A DNA stretch of 64,000 bases from positions 1 to 64,000 of the forward strand of contig NZ_BATI01000021.1 of the NCBI RefSeq assembly GCF_000467105.1, in the 5' to 3' direction. Source of the stretch: Aquipseudomonas alcaligenes NBRC 14159. GTDB lineage: Bacteria; Pseudomonadota; Gammaproteobacteria; Pseudomonadales; Pseudomonadaceae. Every line of letters begins with the position of its first letter. Position 1 is the stretch's first letter. Under the pieces are notes generated by a model that was given only the letters and a program-made list of their open reading frames with translations, was not told where the DNA came from and did not search any database. This document shows, one piece after another, positions 16,538 through 25,495 of this stretch. Position numbers and translations under genes: made by a program.

Positions 16538-19500
16538 TCAGTGCGGCTGCGCCACCGCCTTCTTCTTGCGCCCCAGCTTCTCCGCCAGCGACTCCACCAG
16601 CAGGTAGAACATCGGGATCAGGAAGGTCGCCAGCAAGGTGGCCGCCAGCATGCCGCCGATCACCCCGGTGCCGATCGAGTGGCGGCTGGCGGAGCCGGCG
16701 CCGGTGCTGATGGCCAGCGGCACGCAACCGAGGATGAAGGCCAGCGAGGTCATCACGATCGGGCGGAAGCGCAGCTTGGCCGCCTCGTAGGCCGAGTCGA
16801 AGATACCCTTGCCCTCGGCGCGCAGCAGCACGGCGAACTCGACGATGAGGATGGCGTTCTTCGCCGCCAGGCCGATCAGCGTCACCAGGCCGACCTGGAA
16901 GTACACGTCGTTCTGGATGCCGCGCAACCACACCGCGAGGATGGCGCCGAACACGGCAAACGGCACCGCGGTGACCACCGCCAGTGGCAGGGTCCAGCGC
17001 TCGTACTGGGCGGCGAGGATCAGGAACACCATGATCAGGCCGAAGACGAACGCCGTGCTGCCGGAGCCCTGGGTAGCCAGCTCCTGATAGGCCGAACCGA
17101 CCCAGCCGACGGTGTAGTCGCTGCCGAGCACCTCGTCGGCCACTTCCTGGATCGCCGCCAGCGCCTGGCCGGAGCTGTAGCCCGGGGCCGGGCCACCGAG
17201 GAACTTGGCCGAGGGGTAGACGTTGAAGCGCGCGTAGGTGTCCGGGCCGAGAATGCGGTTGACCTTGATCAGGCTGGTCAGCGGCACCAGGTCGCCACCA
17301 CTGGCACGCACATAGACCTGCGACAGGTCCTCGGGCTTGCGACGGAACTCCGACTCCGACTGCAGGCTGACCTGCCAGGTGCGGCCGTACAGGGTGAAGT
17401 CGTTGACGTAGTAGCTGCCGAAGGTCGACTGCATGGCGGTGAACACATCGCTGATCGACACACCGAGGGCGCGCGCCTTGGTGCGGTCGAGGTCGATGTA
17501 GTACTGCGGCACGTTGGCGCTGAAGGTGCTCTGCACCCCGGCCAGCTCGGGACGCTTCTGCGCCGCCGTGATGAAGGCCTGCACCTTGGCGCCGAGCTGC
17601 GCGACGCTGCCGCCGCTGCGGTCCTGGATATAGCCCTCGAAGCCGCCGGTGGTACTCATGCCGGTGATCGGCGGCGGGTTGAAGCTCATCACCACACCAT
17701 CCTTCTCGGACAGGCCCATGCCCATGAAGGTATGGGTCAGGTTGCGCGCATCCAGTTCCGCCGTGGTGCGCTCGGACCAGTCCTTGAGCGGCACGAAGCT
17801 CACCCCGGCATTGGTGCGCTGACCGAAGGTCAGCACGTCGAAGCCGGCAAAGGTCACCACGTCCTCCACCGCCGGGTGCTGCATCAGCTGTTCGGTGAAG
17901 TCATGGGTCAGCGCATCGGTACGGTTGACCGAAGCGGCCGGCGGCAGGAAGTAGGCGTTGATCACGTAGCCCTGGTCCTCGTCCGGCACCAGCGAGCCGG
18001 GCACCCGGGTGAACAGCACGGCCATGATCGCGATCATGCCGCCGAACAGCAGCAGGCCGATCACCGAGCGCTTGAGGAAGAAGGCCACGCCGGCGCCGTA
18101 GGCGTCGGTCAGCTTGTCGAAGAAGCGGTTGAAGGCGCGGAACGGCGCTGCCGGTTCACTGTGGTCGGGCTTGAGCATCAGCGCGCAGAGCGCCGGCGAC
18201 AGGGTCAGGGCGACGATGCCGGAAATCACCACCGACACGGCGATGGTGATCGCGAACTGCTTGTACATCTCGCCTGCCAGGCCACCGAGGAAGCCCACCG
18301 GGACGAACACCGCGCACAGCACCAGGACGATGGCGATGATCGGCCCGGTGACCTCCTCCATCGCCTCGATCGCCGCCTCGCGGGCATTGAGTTTCTTGGT
18401 GCGCATCACCCGCTCGACGTTCTCGATCACCACGATGGCGTCGTCCACCACGATGCCGATGGCCAGCACCAGGCCGAACAGGGTCAGCAGGTTGATCGAG
18501 AAGCCCAGCGCGTACATGCCGGCGAAGGTGCCGACCAGCGACACCGGAATCGCCAGCACCGGGATCAACGTGGCGCGCCAGTTCTGCAGAAACACGAAGA
18601 CCACCAGCACCACCAGCAGCAGGGCTTCGAAGAAGGTCTTGACCACTTCGTCGATGGAGATCTGCACGAACTTGGTGGTGTCGTAGGGGATCTTGTAGGT
18701 GATGCCTTCCGGGAAGCGCTGCGCCAGGCGCTCCATCGCCGCCCGCACCGACTCGGCGGTATCCAGGGCGTTGGCGCCAGGCTGCAGGTATACACCGAAG
18801 GCGGCGTTCTGCTGGCCGTTGAGGCTGGTCACCAGGGAGTAGTCCTGGGCGCCCAGTTCGATGCGCGCCACATCGCCGAGCCGCAGGCTGGCGCCGGTGG
18901 CGTCGGAGCGCAGGATCACGCTCTCGAACTCCTTGGGGTCCTTGAAGCGGCCCTGGGTGGTCACCGTGTAGGTGAAGTCCTGCGGCGTCTGCAGCGGCTG
19001 CTGGCCGAAGCTGCCGGCGGCGAACTGCGAGTTCTGCTCGCGGATGGCGTTGACCACGTCGGTCGGCGTCAGGTCGTACTGCGCCAGCTTGTCCGGGCGC
19101 AGCCAGATGCGCATCGAGTAGTTCTTCGAGCCGAACTGGCTGACATCGCCGACACCGGGCAGGCGCTTGAGCTCGTCGATGACGTTGATCAGCGCGTAGT
19201 TGGAGATGAACACCGGGTCCTTGGAATTGTCCGGTGAATACAGGGTGACCACCTGGAGGATGTCCGAGGACTTCTTCTCCACCTTCACGCCCTGCCGGCG
19301 CACTTCCTCCGGCAGCTTGGCCAGGGCGGCCTGCACGCGGTTGTTGACGTCGATGGTGGCCTGGTCGGGGTCGCGGCCCACATCGAAGTACACGGAGAGA
19401 CTCATGCTGCCGCTGCTGGCCGAGTTGGACAGCTGGTAGATCATGCCCTCGACGCCGTTGATCTGCTGCTCCAGCGGCGCGGCCACCGTCTCGGCGATGA

Positions 19501-19669
19501 CCTGGGCGCTGGCGCCCGGGTAGCTGGCCGACACCGACACCTGCGGCGGCAGGATCTGCGGATACTGGGCGATGGGCAGGGACTTCATCGCCGCCAGGCC
19601 GGCGAGGATGATCACGATCGAGATGACCGCGGCGAACACCGGCCGGTCGATGAAGAATTTCGAGATCAC
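16538..19669 (-). CDS. RND (HAE1 family) multidrug efflux permease
   Basis: A 1043-aa inner-membrane proton/drug antiporter of the AcrB/Mex type. It starts with the typical [18 protein letters not shown], has the duplicated layout of one helix, a large periplasmic loop and six helices twice over, and carries the proton-relay Asp pair in [18 protein letters not shown] (about residue 405). The downstream conserved segment [12 protein letters not shown] is intact. It begins 12 bp after the adaptor gene, with AAGGAG upstream of ATG. No outer-membrane channel gene is in the cluster, so it likely uses a channel encoded elsewhere (OprM/TtgC type). Which Mex/Ttg pump it equals cannot be told from sequence reading alone. 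Expression is probably repressed by the divergent TetR regulator. Confidence 0.93.
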   Translation of the reverse strand: MISKFFIDRPVFAAVISIVIILAGLAAMKSLPIAQYPQILPPQVSVSASYPGASAQVIAETVAAPLEQQINGVEGMIYQLSNSASSGSMSLSVYFDVGRDPDQATIDVNNRVQAALAKLPEEVRRQGVKVEKKSSDILQVVTLYSPDNSKDPVFISNYALINVIDELKRLPGVGDVSQFGSKNYSMRIWLRPDKLAQYDLTPTDVVNAIREQNSQFAAGSFGQQPLQTPQDFTYTVTTQGRFKDPKEFESVILRSDATGASLRLGDVARIELGAQDYSLVTSLNGQQNAAFGVYLQPGANALDTAESVRAAMERLAQRFPEGITYKIPYDTTKFVQISIDEVVKTFFEALLLVVLVVFVFLQNWRATLIPVLAIPVSLVGTFAGMYALGFSINLLTLFGLVLAIGIVVDDAIVVIENVERVMRTKKLNAREAAIEAMEEVTGPIIAIVLVLCAVFVPVGFLGGLAGEMYKQFAITIAVSVVISGIVALTLSPALCALMLKPDHSEPAAPFRAFNRFFDKLTDAYGAGVAFFLKRSVIGLLLFGGMIAIMAVLFTRVPGSLVPDEDQGYVINAYFLPPAASVNRTDALTHDFTEQLMQHPAVEDVVTFAGFDVLTFGQRTNAGVSFVPLKDWSERTTAELDARNLTHTFMGMGLSEKDGVVMSFNPPPITGMSTTGGFEGYIQDRSGGSVAQLGAKVQAFITAAQKRPELAGVQSTFSANVPQYYIDLDRTKARALGVSISDVFTAMQSTFGSYYVNDFTLYGRTWQVSLQSESEFRRKPEDLSQVYVRASGGDLVPLTSLIKVNRILGPDTYARFNVYPSAKFLGGPAPGYSSGQALAAIQEVADEVLGSDYTVGWVGSAYQELATQGSGSTAFVFGLIMVFLILAAQYERWTLPLAVVTAVPFAVFGAILAVWLRGIQNDVYFQVGLVTLIGLAAKNAILIVEFAVLLRAEGKGIFDSAYEAAKLRFRPIVMTSLAFILGCVPLAISTGAGSASRHSIGTGVIGGMLAATLLATFLIPMFYLLVESLAEKLGRKKKAVAQPH

Positions 19670-19681
19670 GGGCCGCGCTCC

Positions 19682-20830
19682 TTACTGCTGGGGTTGTGCA
19701 GCGGCGACCACCTTGACCGGCGTGTTGGGCCGCACCTTGGGCAGGCCCTCGACGATCACCCGGTCGCCAGCGGCGATACCGCTGTCCACCACCCAGCGCC
19801 CGGCGGCGGTATGTGCGGTGGTCACCGGGCGCATGCGTGCCATGCCCTGCTCATCCACCACGTAGACAAAGGTGCCACTCGGCCCCTGGGAGACCGCACG
19901 TTCGGGGACCGTCATGGCATTCGGCTTGGTGATGCCCTTGACCAGCACGCGCACGAACTGGCCGGGCATCAGCGCCTGGTCCGGGTTGGGCACCACGGCA
20001 CGCACGCTGACGGTACCGGTGCTGCGGTCGATGGTGCTGTCGGTGAAATCGACCTTGCCTTCCAGCGGGTAGCTGGAACCATCGCCGAACCTGATCTCCA
20101 CGCTCATCTGCGAGCCGCCCTCGCGCACCAGGTTGCCGCTCTGCAGACGGCTGCGCACGCTGGAGACTTCGCGATCCGGGGCGGCAAAGTTGACGTAGAT
20201 GGGGTCGAGCTGGGTGATCTGGGTCAGCAGGCTGGCATTGGGATCGCCGGCCACCATCAGGCTACCCTCGGACACGGTTTCCTTGCTGGTGATGCCGGAG
20301 ATCGGCGCTTCCACCGTGGTGTAGTCGAGGTCGATCTGCTTGGACTGGACCTCGGCCTTGGCGGCCTCAATGTTGGCCTTGCTCTGCTCGAAGTTGGAGA
20401 TGGCGTTGTCCAGCTCGCTCTCGCTGGCGAAGCCTTTGCCCTGCAGCTCGCGGATACGCTTGAGGTCGCGCTCGGTCTGCCGGTAGCGCGCCTGCTCCTG
20501 CGCCAGGGCGCCCTTGGCGCGGGCCAGCGCGGCCTGGTAGGGACGCGGGTCGATGCGGAACAGCACCTGGCCCTGCTTGACCTGGCTACCCTCCTGGTAG
20601 GTACGCTCCTGCAGGATGCCGCTGACCTGGGCACGCACCTGCACCTCGCGATAGCCGGCGGTGCGCGCCGGGTATTCGAACTGCAGTGGCAGCGACTCGA
20701 CCTTCACCGTTTCCACCACCACCTCGGGCGGCGGCATCTGCTGGGTGGTCTCGGCGGCCTGCAGCGCCGGGGTCAGCAACACCCCCAGGGTCAGCGTGGT
20801 GAGCGCGAGAGCATGGGAGCGAGCGAGCAT
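19682..20830 (-). CDS. RND efflux periplasmic adaptor (membrane fusion protein)
   Basis: A 382-aa adaptor of the MexA/AcrA family. The signal peptide (residues 1-25, ending ALQA) carries no lipobox Cys, unlike AcrA or MexA, so the mature protein should be soluble or bound through the pump rather than lipid-anchored. The lipoyl-like half motifs are VQVRAQVSGIL...YQEGSQVKQGQVLFRIDP and IDLDYTTVEAPISG. Between them a long alpha-helical hairpin (about 100-165) contains RIRELQGKGFASESELDNA. The start has GGAG 9 nt upstream. It forms an operon with the permease (12-bp gap) and is divergent from the TetR regulator. Confidence 0.93.
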   Translation of the reverse strand: MLARSHALALTTLTLGVLLTPALQAAETTQQMPPPEVVVETVKVESLPLQFEYPARTAGYREVQVRAQVSGILQERTYQEGSQVKQGQVLFRIDPRPYQAALARAKGALAQEQARYRQTERDLKRIRELQGKGFASESELDNAISNFEQSKANIEAAKAEVQSKQIDLDYTTVEAPISGITSKETVSEGSLMVAGDPNASLLTQITQLDPIYVNFAAPDREVSSVRSRLQSGNLVREGGSQMSVEIRFGDGSSYPLEGKVDFTDSTIDRSTGTVSVRAVVPNPDQALMPGQFVRVLVKGITKPNAMTVPERAVSQGPSGTFVYVVDEQGMARMRPVTTAHTAAGRWVVDSGIAAGDRVIVEGLPKVRPNTPVKVVAAAQPQQ

Positions 20831-20890
20831 CGGGTCTTCTCCGTGACATCAGAATCGGGCAGGGCCCGGAAAGAAAGGGCCATGCTAGTG

Positions 20891-20908
20891 ACATACTTTC
20901 AGGCATGT
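20891..20908. promoter_or_regulatory. Candidate operator of the RND pump repressor
   Basis: ACATACTTTCAGGCATGT is an 18-bp imperfect dyad (arms ACATAC / GCATGT, 5 of 6 pairs) in the 154-bp gap between the divergent adaptor and TetR genes. It resembles AcrR/TtgR operators in having ACAT/ATGT arms. Confidence 0.5.
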
Positions 20909-20984
20909 AAACCAAGGCACGGCGCAAATATCGTTAAACTGCGTTCCCCAAAACGAAAGCCTAGACCGATTAGCTGACGTCGCC

Positions 20985-21617
20985 ATGCGCAGAACCAAAG
21001 AACAAGCCGAGCAAACCCGCACCGCGATCCTCGCCGCGGCCGAGCTGCTGTTCCTGGAAAAGGGGGTGGCGCACAGCACCCTGGAGCAGATCGCCAAGGC
21101 CGCCGGCGTGACCCGCGGCGCGGTGTACTGGCATTTCGAGAACAAGGCCCATCTGTTCCACGAACTGCTCAGCCAGGTGCGCCTGCCGCCCGAACAGCTG
21201 ACCGAGCGCCTGTGCGACCCCGCCGCTGGCGACCCGCTGCTGTCGCTGCGCGACCTGTGCATCGAGGCCATCGAAAATCTGGCGCGCGACCAGCAGCGCC
21301 GGCGCATCTTCACCATCCTGCTGCACCGCTGCGAGTTCACCGACGAACTGCGCGAGGCCGAACGCCGCCACAATGCCTTCATCGACCAGTTCATCGCCCT
21401 GGTCGAGGCGCTGTTCGCCCTGCCAGACAGCCAGGCGCGTCTGCGTCCCGGCCTGACGCCGCGCCTGGCGGCGCGCGCGCTGCATGCGCAGATCCTCGGC
21501 CTGTTCACCGACTGGACCCGCGACCCGCAGCTCTTCGACCCGCTCAGCGACACCCGCGCGCTGATCGACGCGCTGATGCAGGGCCTGCTGCGCGACTGGA
21601 ATCCGCCGGCCCGCTAG
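20985..21617 (+). CDS. AcrR/TtgR-like TetR repressor of the RND pump
   Basis: A 210-aa TetR regulator with the characteristic N-terminus MRRTKEQAEQTRTAILAAAE and HTH in STLEQIAKAAGVTRGAVYWHFENKAHLF (residues about 30-60; helix 3 ends in YWHF as in TtgR, MexZ and AcrR). The C-terminal ligand pocket domain includes the RRIFTILLHRCEFTDEL segment typical of pump repressors. It is divergent from the adaptor-permease operon, so repression of the pump and relief by drugs are likely. This is inference from arrangement and family. Confidence 0.88.
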   Translation: MRRTKEQAEQTRTAILAAAELLFLEKGVAHSTLEQIAKAAGVTRGAVYWHFENKAHLFHELLSQVRLPPEQLTERLCDPAAGDPLLSLRDLCIEAIENLARDQQRRRIFTILLHRCEFTDELREAERRHNAFIDQFIALVEALFALPDSQARLRPGLTPRLAARALHAQILGLFTDWTRDPQLFDPLSDTRALIDALMQGLLRDWNPPAR

Positions 21618-21627
21618 CCGGGCCGGC
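21605..21627. terminator. GC-rich dyad between convergent tetR and copZ
   Basis: GCCGGCCCG and CGGGCCGGC pair around CTAG and a few central bases, overlapping the stop codon of the TetR gene and ending 8 bases before the copZ stop. It could slow polymerase from both sides, but it has no T run, so intrinsic termination is uncertain. Confidence 0.4.
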
Positions 21628-21634
21628 GCATCGC

Positions 21635-21832
21635 TCAGGCGGCCTCGACCTCGTAGCCCTCGGCGCGAATCGCCTGCAGCAGCTGCTCCAGGCTCAGCCG
21701 GCTGGAAACCCGCACCTCGCCGGCGCCAAGATCGACCTGCACCTCCGCGGCCGGATCGCCGGCCTGCACCGCCTGGGTGATGGCGCGTACGCAGTGACCG
21801 CAGGACATACCGGAAACTTTCAGGATCTGCAT
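21635..21832 (-). CDS. copZ: Copper chaperone CopZ (HMA domain)
   Basis: A 65-aa single heavy-metal-associated domain protein. The Cu(I)-binding motif is GMSCGHC (Cys residues about 11 and 14), followed by the usual beta-alpha-beta-beta-alpha-beta pattern ending in AIRAEGYEVEAA. It carries Cu(I) in the cytosol to CopA or to CueR. A CueR-type promoter lies upstream on the minus strand (21886-21916), matching a place in the copper regulon with copA and cueR a few hundred bases away. Confidence 0.93.
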   Translation of the reverse strand: MQILKVSGMSCGHCVRAITQAVQAGDPAAEVQVDLGAGEVRVSSRLSLEQLLQAIRAEGYEVEAA

Positions 21833-21885
21833 AACCTATACCTCTGACTGTGGTGACCATGAGCCTTGTCGCTGGCTCTGCGAAC

Positions 21886-21916
21886 AGTCTCAAGCCTGCC
21901 ACGATGGCAAGGTCAA
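21886..21916 (-). promoter_or_regulatory. CueR-type promoter of copZ
   Basis: On the minus strand, -35 TTGACC (complement of 21911-21916) is followed by a 19-bp spacer and a weak -10 GAGACT (complement of 21886-21891). The long spacer and a dyad in it (ACCTTGCC / GGCAGGCT around ATCGT, 6 of 8 pairs) are the hallmark of MerR-family copper promoters. Confidence 0.7.
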
Positions 21917-21981
21917 GCCCTGCGACTTGTAGTCGCGAGCGACCTGGCCCAAGCTGGCAACACGCTTCAGGAGAGACCCGC

Positions 21982-22428
21982 ATGCGCCTGCCAATCGCCC
22001 TGCTCGCCCTGTTCTGCCTGCCCGCCCTGGCCGACGAGTCGGTACCGGAGCCGGCCGCCATGATGCCCGCCCCCGCCGCGCAACCGGCCAGCGTGCCGCT
22101 GGCGCCGATGACCCTGCCAACGCCCATCGACTATGGCGTACTGATCGTCTCGCGCGAGCGCCTGGAGGTCTCCACGCCCTGCGATATCGGCCTGTACCTG
22201 CAGGGCAACCTGACGGCGCGTCTGTACCAGGGACAGTCGATCACCCTCAACCTGCCCCCGGGTCAGGTGCAGGTGCGTCTCGGTCAGCTTGGCGGCCACC
22301 AGTGCCAGCCACGCTTCGAGCAGTTGCGTAGCCAGACCCTGCAGATCCACACCGGCGAGGTGCTCAAGTACCGCATCGCCATGGACTCGCTGGGCCTGCA
22401 GCTGATCCCGGCACCGCAGAATTATTGA
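21982..22428 (+). CDS. Hypothetical periplasmic protein in the copper locus
   Basis: A 148-aa protein with a clear signal peptide (MRLPIALLALFCLPALADES, cleavage after ALA). The mature N-terminus is proline/alanine-rich with several Met residues (AAMMPAPAAQPAS, LAPMTLPTP). The rest looks beta-rich with two Cys (STPCDIGLYLQG, GGHQCQPRF) that could form a disulfide or bind metal. The start is fixed by CAGGAGAG 6 nt before ATG; the frame is open upstream but the signal peptide begins here. It stands between copZ (divergent) and copA (same direction, 72 bp before it, separated by copA's own CueR promoter). I do not recognise the family. A copper-related role is only suggested by position. Confidence 0.7.
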   Translation: MRLPIALLALFCLPALADESVPEPAAMMPAPAAQPASVPLAPMTLPTPIDYGVLIVSRERLEVSTPCDIGLYLQGNLTARLYQGQSITLNLPPGQVQVRLGQLGGHQCQPRFEQLRSQTLQIHTGEVLKYRIAMDSLGLQLIPAPQNY

Positions 22429-22443
22429 AGGCGCAGGCGGGGC

Positions 22444-22474
22444 TTGACCTTGACCCAGTGTCAAGGTTGATCCT
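22444..22474 (+). promoter_or_regulatory. CueR promoter/operator of copA
   Basis: -35 TTGACC (22444-22449), a 19-bp spacer, and -10 GATCCT (22469-22474). The spacer region carries a perfect 8-bp inverted repeat, ACCTTGAC (22447-22454) and GTCAAGGT (22460-22467), around CCAGT. This is the classic MerR-family copper-responsive promoter, 27 bases before the copA start. Confidence 0.85.
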
Positions 22475-22500
22475 GTGGGCGAATCGAGGAGGAATCGCCC

Positions 22501-24885
22501 ATGTCCAACCTGCAGACCTTCGACCTGCCCATTCGCGGCATGACTTGCGCCAGCTGCGCCGGCCGCGTCGAGCGCGCCCTCAGCCGGGTGCCCGAGGTAC
22601 AACAGAGCAGCGTCAACCTGGCCACCGAACAGGCCCGCATCACCGCCCCGCGCGAACGCCTGGACGAGCTGCTGACGGCCGTCGAGCAGGCCGGCTATTC
22701 GGTACCGCTGCAGAGCCTGGAGCTGAACCTCGGTGGCATGACCTGCGCCAGCTGCGCCGGGCGCATCGAGCGGGCGCTGCTGAAGGTCACCGGGGTGCGC
22801 CGGGTCAGCGTCAACCTGGCCAGCGAGCGCGCCCATGTCGAGATGCTCGAAGGCACCGCCAGTGCCGCGCTGATCGCCGCCGTCACAGACGCCGGCTACA
22901 CCGCCAGCCTGCTCGACGCGGCGCCGGCTCGGGACCCGCAGGCCGCCCTGCGCCGCGAACGCCTGGCGGTGATCCTCGCCCTGCTGCTGGCCGCGCCCCT
23001 GGTGGTGCCGATGCTGGCCGAATGGGCCGGTCTGCACTGGATGCTGCCGGCCTGGGTGCAGTTCCTGCTGGCCACGCCGGTGCAGTTCGTCCTCGGCGCG
23101 CGCTTCTACCGGGCGGCCTGGAAGGCGCTGAAGGCCGGCAGCGGCAACATGGACCTGCTGGTGGCCCTGGGCACCAGCGCGGGCTACGGCCTGAGCCTGT
23201 ACCTCTGGGCCACGGCCGAACACCATGTGCCGCACCTGTATTTCGAGGCCTCGGCGGTAGTCATCGCCCTGGTGCTGCTCGGCAAGTACCTGGAGAGCCG
23301 CGCCAAGCGCCAGACCAGCGCGGCCATCCGCGCACTCGAGGCGTTGCGCCCGGAACGCGCCACGCGCCTGGTGGACGGTCGCGAGGAAGAGGTGGCGATT
23401 GCCGCCCTGCGCCTGGATGACCGCGTGGTGGTGCGCCCCGGCGAACGCTTCCCGGTGGACGGCGAAGTGCTCGACGGCCACAGCCAGGCCGACGAGGCGC
23501 TGATCAGCGGCGAAAGCCTGCCGGTGGCCAAGGGCCCGGGTGACCGGGTTACCGGTGGCGCCATCAATGGCGAAGGCCGGCTGATCGTGCGTACCACAGC
23601 GTTGGGCGGCGAGACGGTGCTGGCGCGGATCATCCGCCTGGTCGAGGACGCCCAGGCCGCCAAGGCGCCGATCCAGAAGCTGGTGGACCGGGTCAGCGCG
23701 GTGTTCGTCCCGGCCGTACTGCTGATCGCCCTGCTCACCCTTGGCGGCTGGCTGCTCGCCGGCGCCAGCCTGGAACAGGCGTTGATCAACGCGGTGGCGG
23801 TGCTGGTGATCGCCTGTCCCTGTGCCCTCGGCCTGGCCACCCCGGCGGCGATCATGGCCGGCACCGGCGTGGCGGCGCGCCACGGCATCCTGATCAAGGA
23901 CGCCGAAGCCCTGGAGCTGGCGCACAAGGTTGCGGTGGTGGCCTTCGACAAGACCGGTACCCTCACCTCCGGCCAGCCGCGCATCGTCCACCTGGCCTGC
24001 GACAACATCGAGGAAAACGAACTGCTGCGCCTGGCCGGCGCCCTGCAGCAGGGCAGCGAACACCCGCTGGCGCGTGCCGTGCTCGACGCCGCAGGCGAGC
24101 GAGGCCTGACCCTGCCGCCGCTGGCCGCCAGCCAGGCCCTGGCCGGCCGCGGCATCCGCGGTGAAGTGGCAGGCCGCGCGCTGGCCCTGGGCAACCAGCG
24201 CCTGTTCGACGAACTGCAGCTCGGCAGTCCGCTGCGCCAGCAGGCCACGGCCTGGGAGGCCGAGGGGCGCACCCTGTCCTGGCTGATCGAACAGGGGCAG
24301 CCGGCACGGGTGCTGGGCCTGCTGGCCTTCGGCGACAGCCTCAAGGCAGGCGCGGCGGCGGCCGTCGCCGCGCTGCGCGACCAGGGCATCGAGAGCCACC
24401 TGATCAGCGGCGACAACGCCGGCAGCGCCAATGCCGTGGGCCGCGCCCTGGGCATCGATCAGGTGCATGCCCATGTCCTGCCGGCAGACAAGGCGGCCCA
24501 TGTCGCCGCGCTGAAGCGCGCGGGCATCAGCGTGGCGATGGTCGGTGACGGCATCAACGACGCCCCGGCCCTGGCGGCCGCCGATGTCGGCATCGCCATG
24601 GGCGGCGGCACCGATGTGGCCATGCACGCTGCCGGCATCACCCTGATGCGCGGCGACCCGCGCCTGGTGCCGGCCGCGCTGGAGATCAGCCGGCGCACCT
24701 GGCGCAAGATCCAGCAGAACCTGTTCTGGGCCTTCATCTACAACCTGGTGGGCATCCCGCTGGCGGCCGCCGGCCTGCTCAACCCGATGGTGGCCGGCGC
24801 CGCCATGGCCCTGTCCAGCGTCAGCGTGCTAAGTAACGCGCTGCTGCTCAACACCTGGAAACCCGGCATGGAGCAACGCTCATGA
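22501..24885 (+). CDS. copA: Cu(I)-exporting P1B-type ATPase
   Basis: A 794-aa inner-membrane copper pump that removes Cu(I) from the cytosol. Two N-terminal HMA domains carry [10 protein letters not shown] (residues about 14 and 81). The membrane CPC motif is in VIACPCALG (C440-P-C442), the phosphorylated Asp in FDKTGT (D483), the nucleotide-domain HP pair in [10 protein letters not shown], and the hinge motif [19 protein letters not shown] strong GAGGAGG site precedes ATG. It overlaps cueR by 4 bp (ATGA), so the two are translationally coupled. It is controlled by the CueR-type promoter just upstream. Confidence 0.96.
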   Translation: MSNLQTFDLPIRGMTCASCAGRVERALSRVPEVQQSSVNLATEQARITAPRERLDELLTAVEQAGYSVPLQSLELNLGGMTCASCAGRIERALLKVTGVRRVSVNLASERAHVEMLEGTASAALIAAVTDAGYTASLLDAAPARDPQAALRRERLAVILALLLAAPLVVPMLAEWAGLHWMLPAWVQFLLATPVQFVLGARFYRAAWKALKAGSGNMDLLVALGTSAGYGLSLYLWATAEHHVPHLYFEASAVVIALVLLGKYLESRAKRQTSAAIRALEALRPERATRLVDGREEEVAIAALRLDDRVVVRPGERFPVDGEVLDGHSQADEALISGESLPVAKGPGDRVTGGAINGEGRLIVRTTALGGETVLARIIRLVEDAQAAKAPIQKLVDRVSAVFVPAVLLIALLTLGGWLLAGASLEQALINAVAVLVIACPCALGLATPAAIMAGTGVAARHGILIKDAEALELAHKVAVVAFDKTGTLTSGQPRIVHLACDNIEENELLRLAGALQQGSEHPLARAVLDAAGERGLTLPPLAASQALAGRGIRGEVAGRALALGNQRLFDELQLGSPLRQQATAWEAEGRTLSWLIEQGQPARVLGLLAFGDSLKAGAAAAVAALRDQGIESHLISGDNAGSANAVGRALGIDQVHAHVLPADKAAHVAALKRAGISVAMVGDGINDAPALAAADVGIAMGGGTDVAMHAAGITLMRGDPRLVPAALEISRRTWRKIQQNLFWAFIYNLVGIPLAAAGLLNPMVAGAAMALSSVSVLSNALLLNTWKPGMEQRS

Positions 24886-25295
24886 ACATCGGCCAGGCCG
24901 CCCAGCACAGCGGACTCAGCGCCAAGATGATCCGCTACTACGAATCCATCGGCCTGCTGCGCCCTGCCGGGCGCAGCGACAGCGGCTACCGCCGCTACGG
25001 CGAGCAGGACCTGCATGTGCTGGCCTTCATCAAGCGCTCGCGCGACCTGGGCTTCTCGCTGGAGGAAGTCGGCAAGCTGCTGGCCCTGTGGCAGGACCGC
25101 GAGCGCGCCAGCGCCGACGTCAAGGCGCTGGCCCTGGCGCACGTCGACGAGCTGAACCGCAAGATCGCCGAGCTGAGCGCATTGCGCGACACCCTGAGCG
25201 ACCTGGTACAGCACTGCCAGGGCGACCACCGCCCGGATTGCCCGATTCTGCGTGACCTGGAGTCGGGTTGCTGTCACACCCAGCCAGAGCGCTAA
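24882..25295 (+). CDS. cueR: MerR-family copper-responsive regulator
   Basis: A 137-aa MerR family activator. The N-terminal HTH is [26 protein letters not shown], followed by the wing ([11 protein letters not shown]) and the dimerisation helix about 75-110. The metal-binding loop has [11 protein letters not shown]: the two Cys spaced as in Cu(I) sensors of the CueR class, followed by a further CCH near the C-terminus. It overlaps copA by 4 bp. It should twist the 19-bp-spacer promoters upstream of copA and copZ into active form when Cu(I) binds. Confidence 0.93.
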   Translation: MNIGQAAQHSGLSAKMIRYYESIGLLRPAGRSDSGYRRYGEQDLHVLAFIKRSRDLGFSLEEVGKLLALWQDRERASADVKALALAHVDELNRKIAELSALRDTLSDLVQHCQGDHRPDCPILRDLESGCCHTQPER

Positions 25296-25330
25296 TGACT
25301 ATTTATATCAGATAGCAAATAAAACCAACC

Positions 25331-25349
25331 GATATAAATTATCATTTAC
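25331..25349. promoter_or_regulatory. Candidate Fur box upstream of the TonB-dependent receptor
   Basis: GATATAAATTATCATTTAC matches the 19-bp Fur consensus at 13 positions by hand alignment. It lies in an AT-rich stretch (about 25296-25375) that stands out from the GC-rich surroundings, 147 bases before the receptor start. Confidence 0.5.
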
Positions 25350-25495
25350 GAATCTTTTACATCCCCTTAGAATCGCGCCGCCGCATCGACAGTACGCAAC
25401 AGATCGATAGCCCTCACGGACGAGCCAAAAAGCGGCCTGCCTGCCCCGCAGAGCAGCACAAGACCATCTGCCAGAACTCGTCTAGGGGACATCAC

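Noticed and set aside
16541..19237. 898-aa open frame on the plus strand
   Set aside because: It is antisense to the clear RND permease gene. Its composition (H/Q/R/G-rich without domains) is the shadow expected in very GC-rich DNA.
21967..24627. 886-aa open frame on the minus strand
   Set aside because: Antisense to copA. No domain, ribosome site or plausible protein character.
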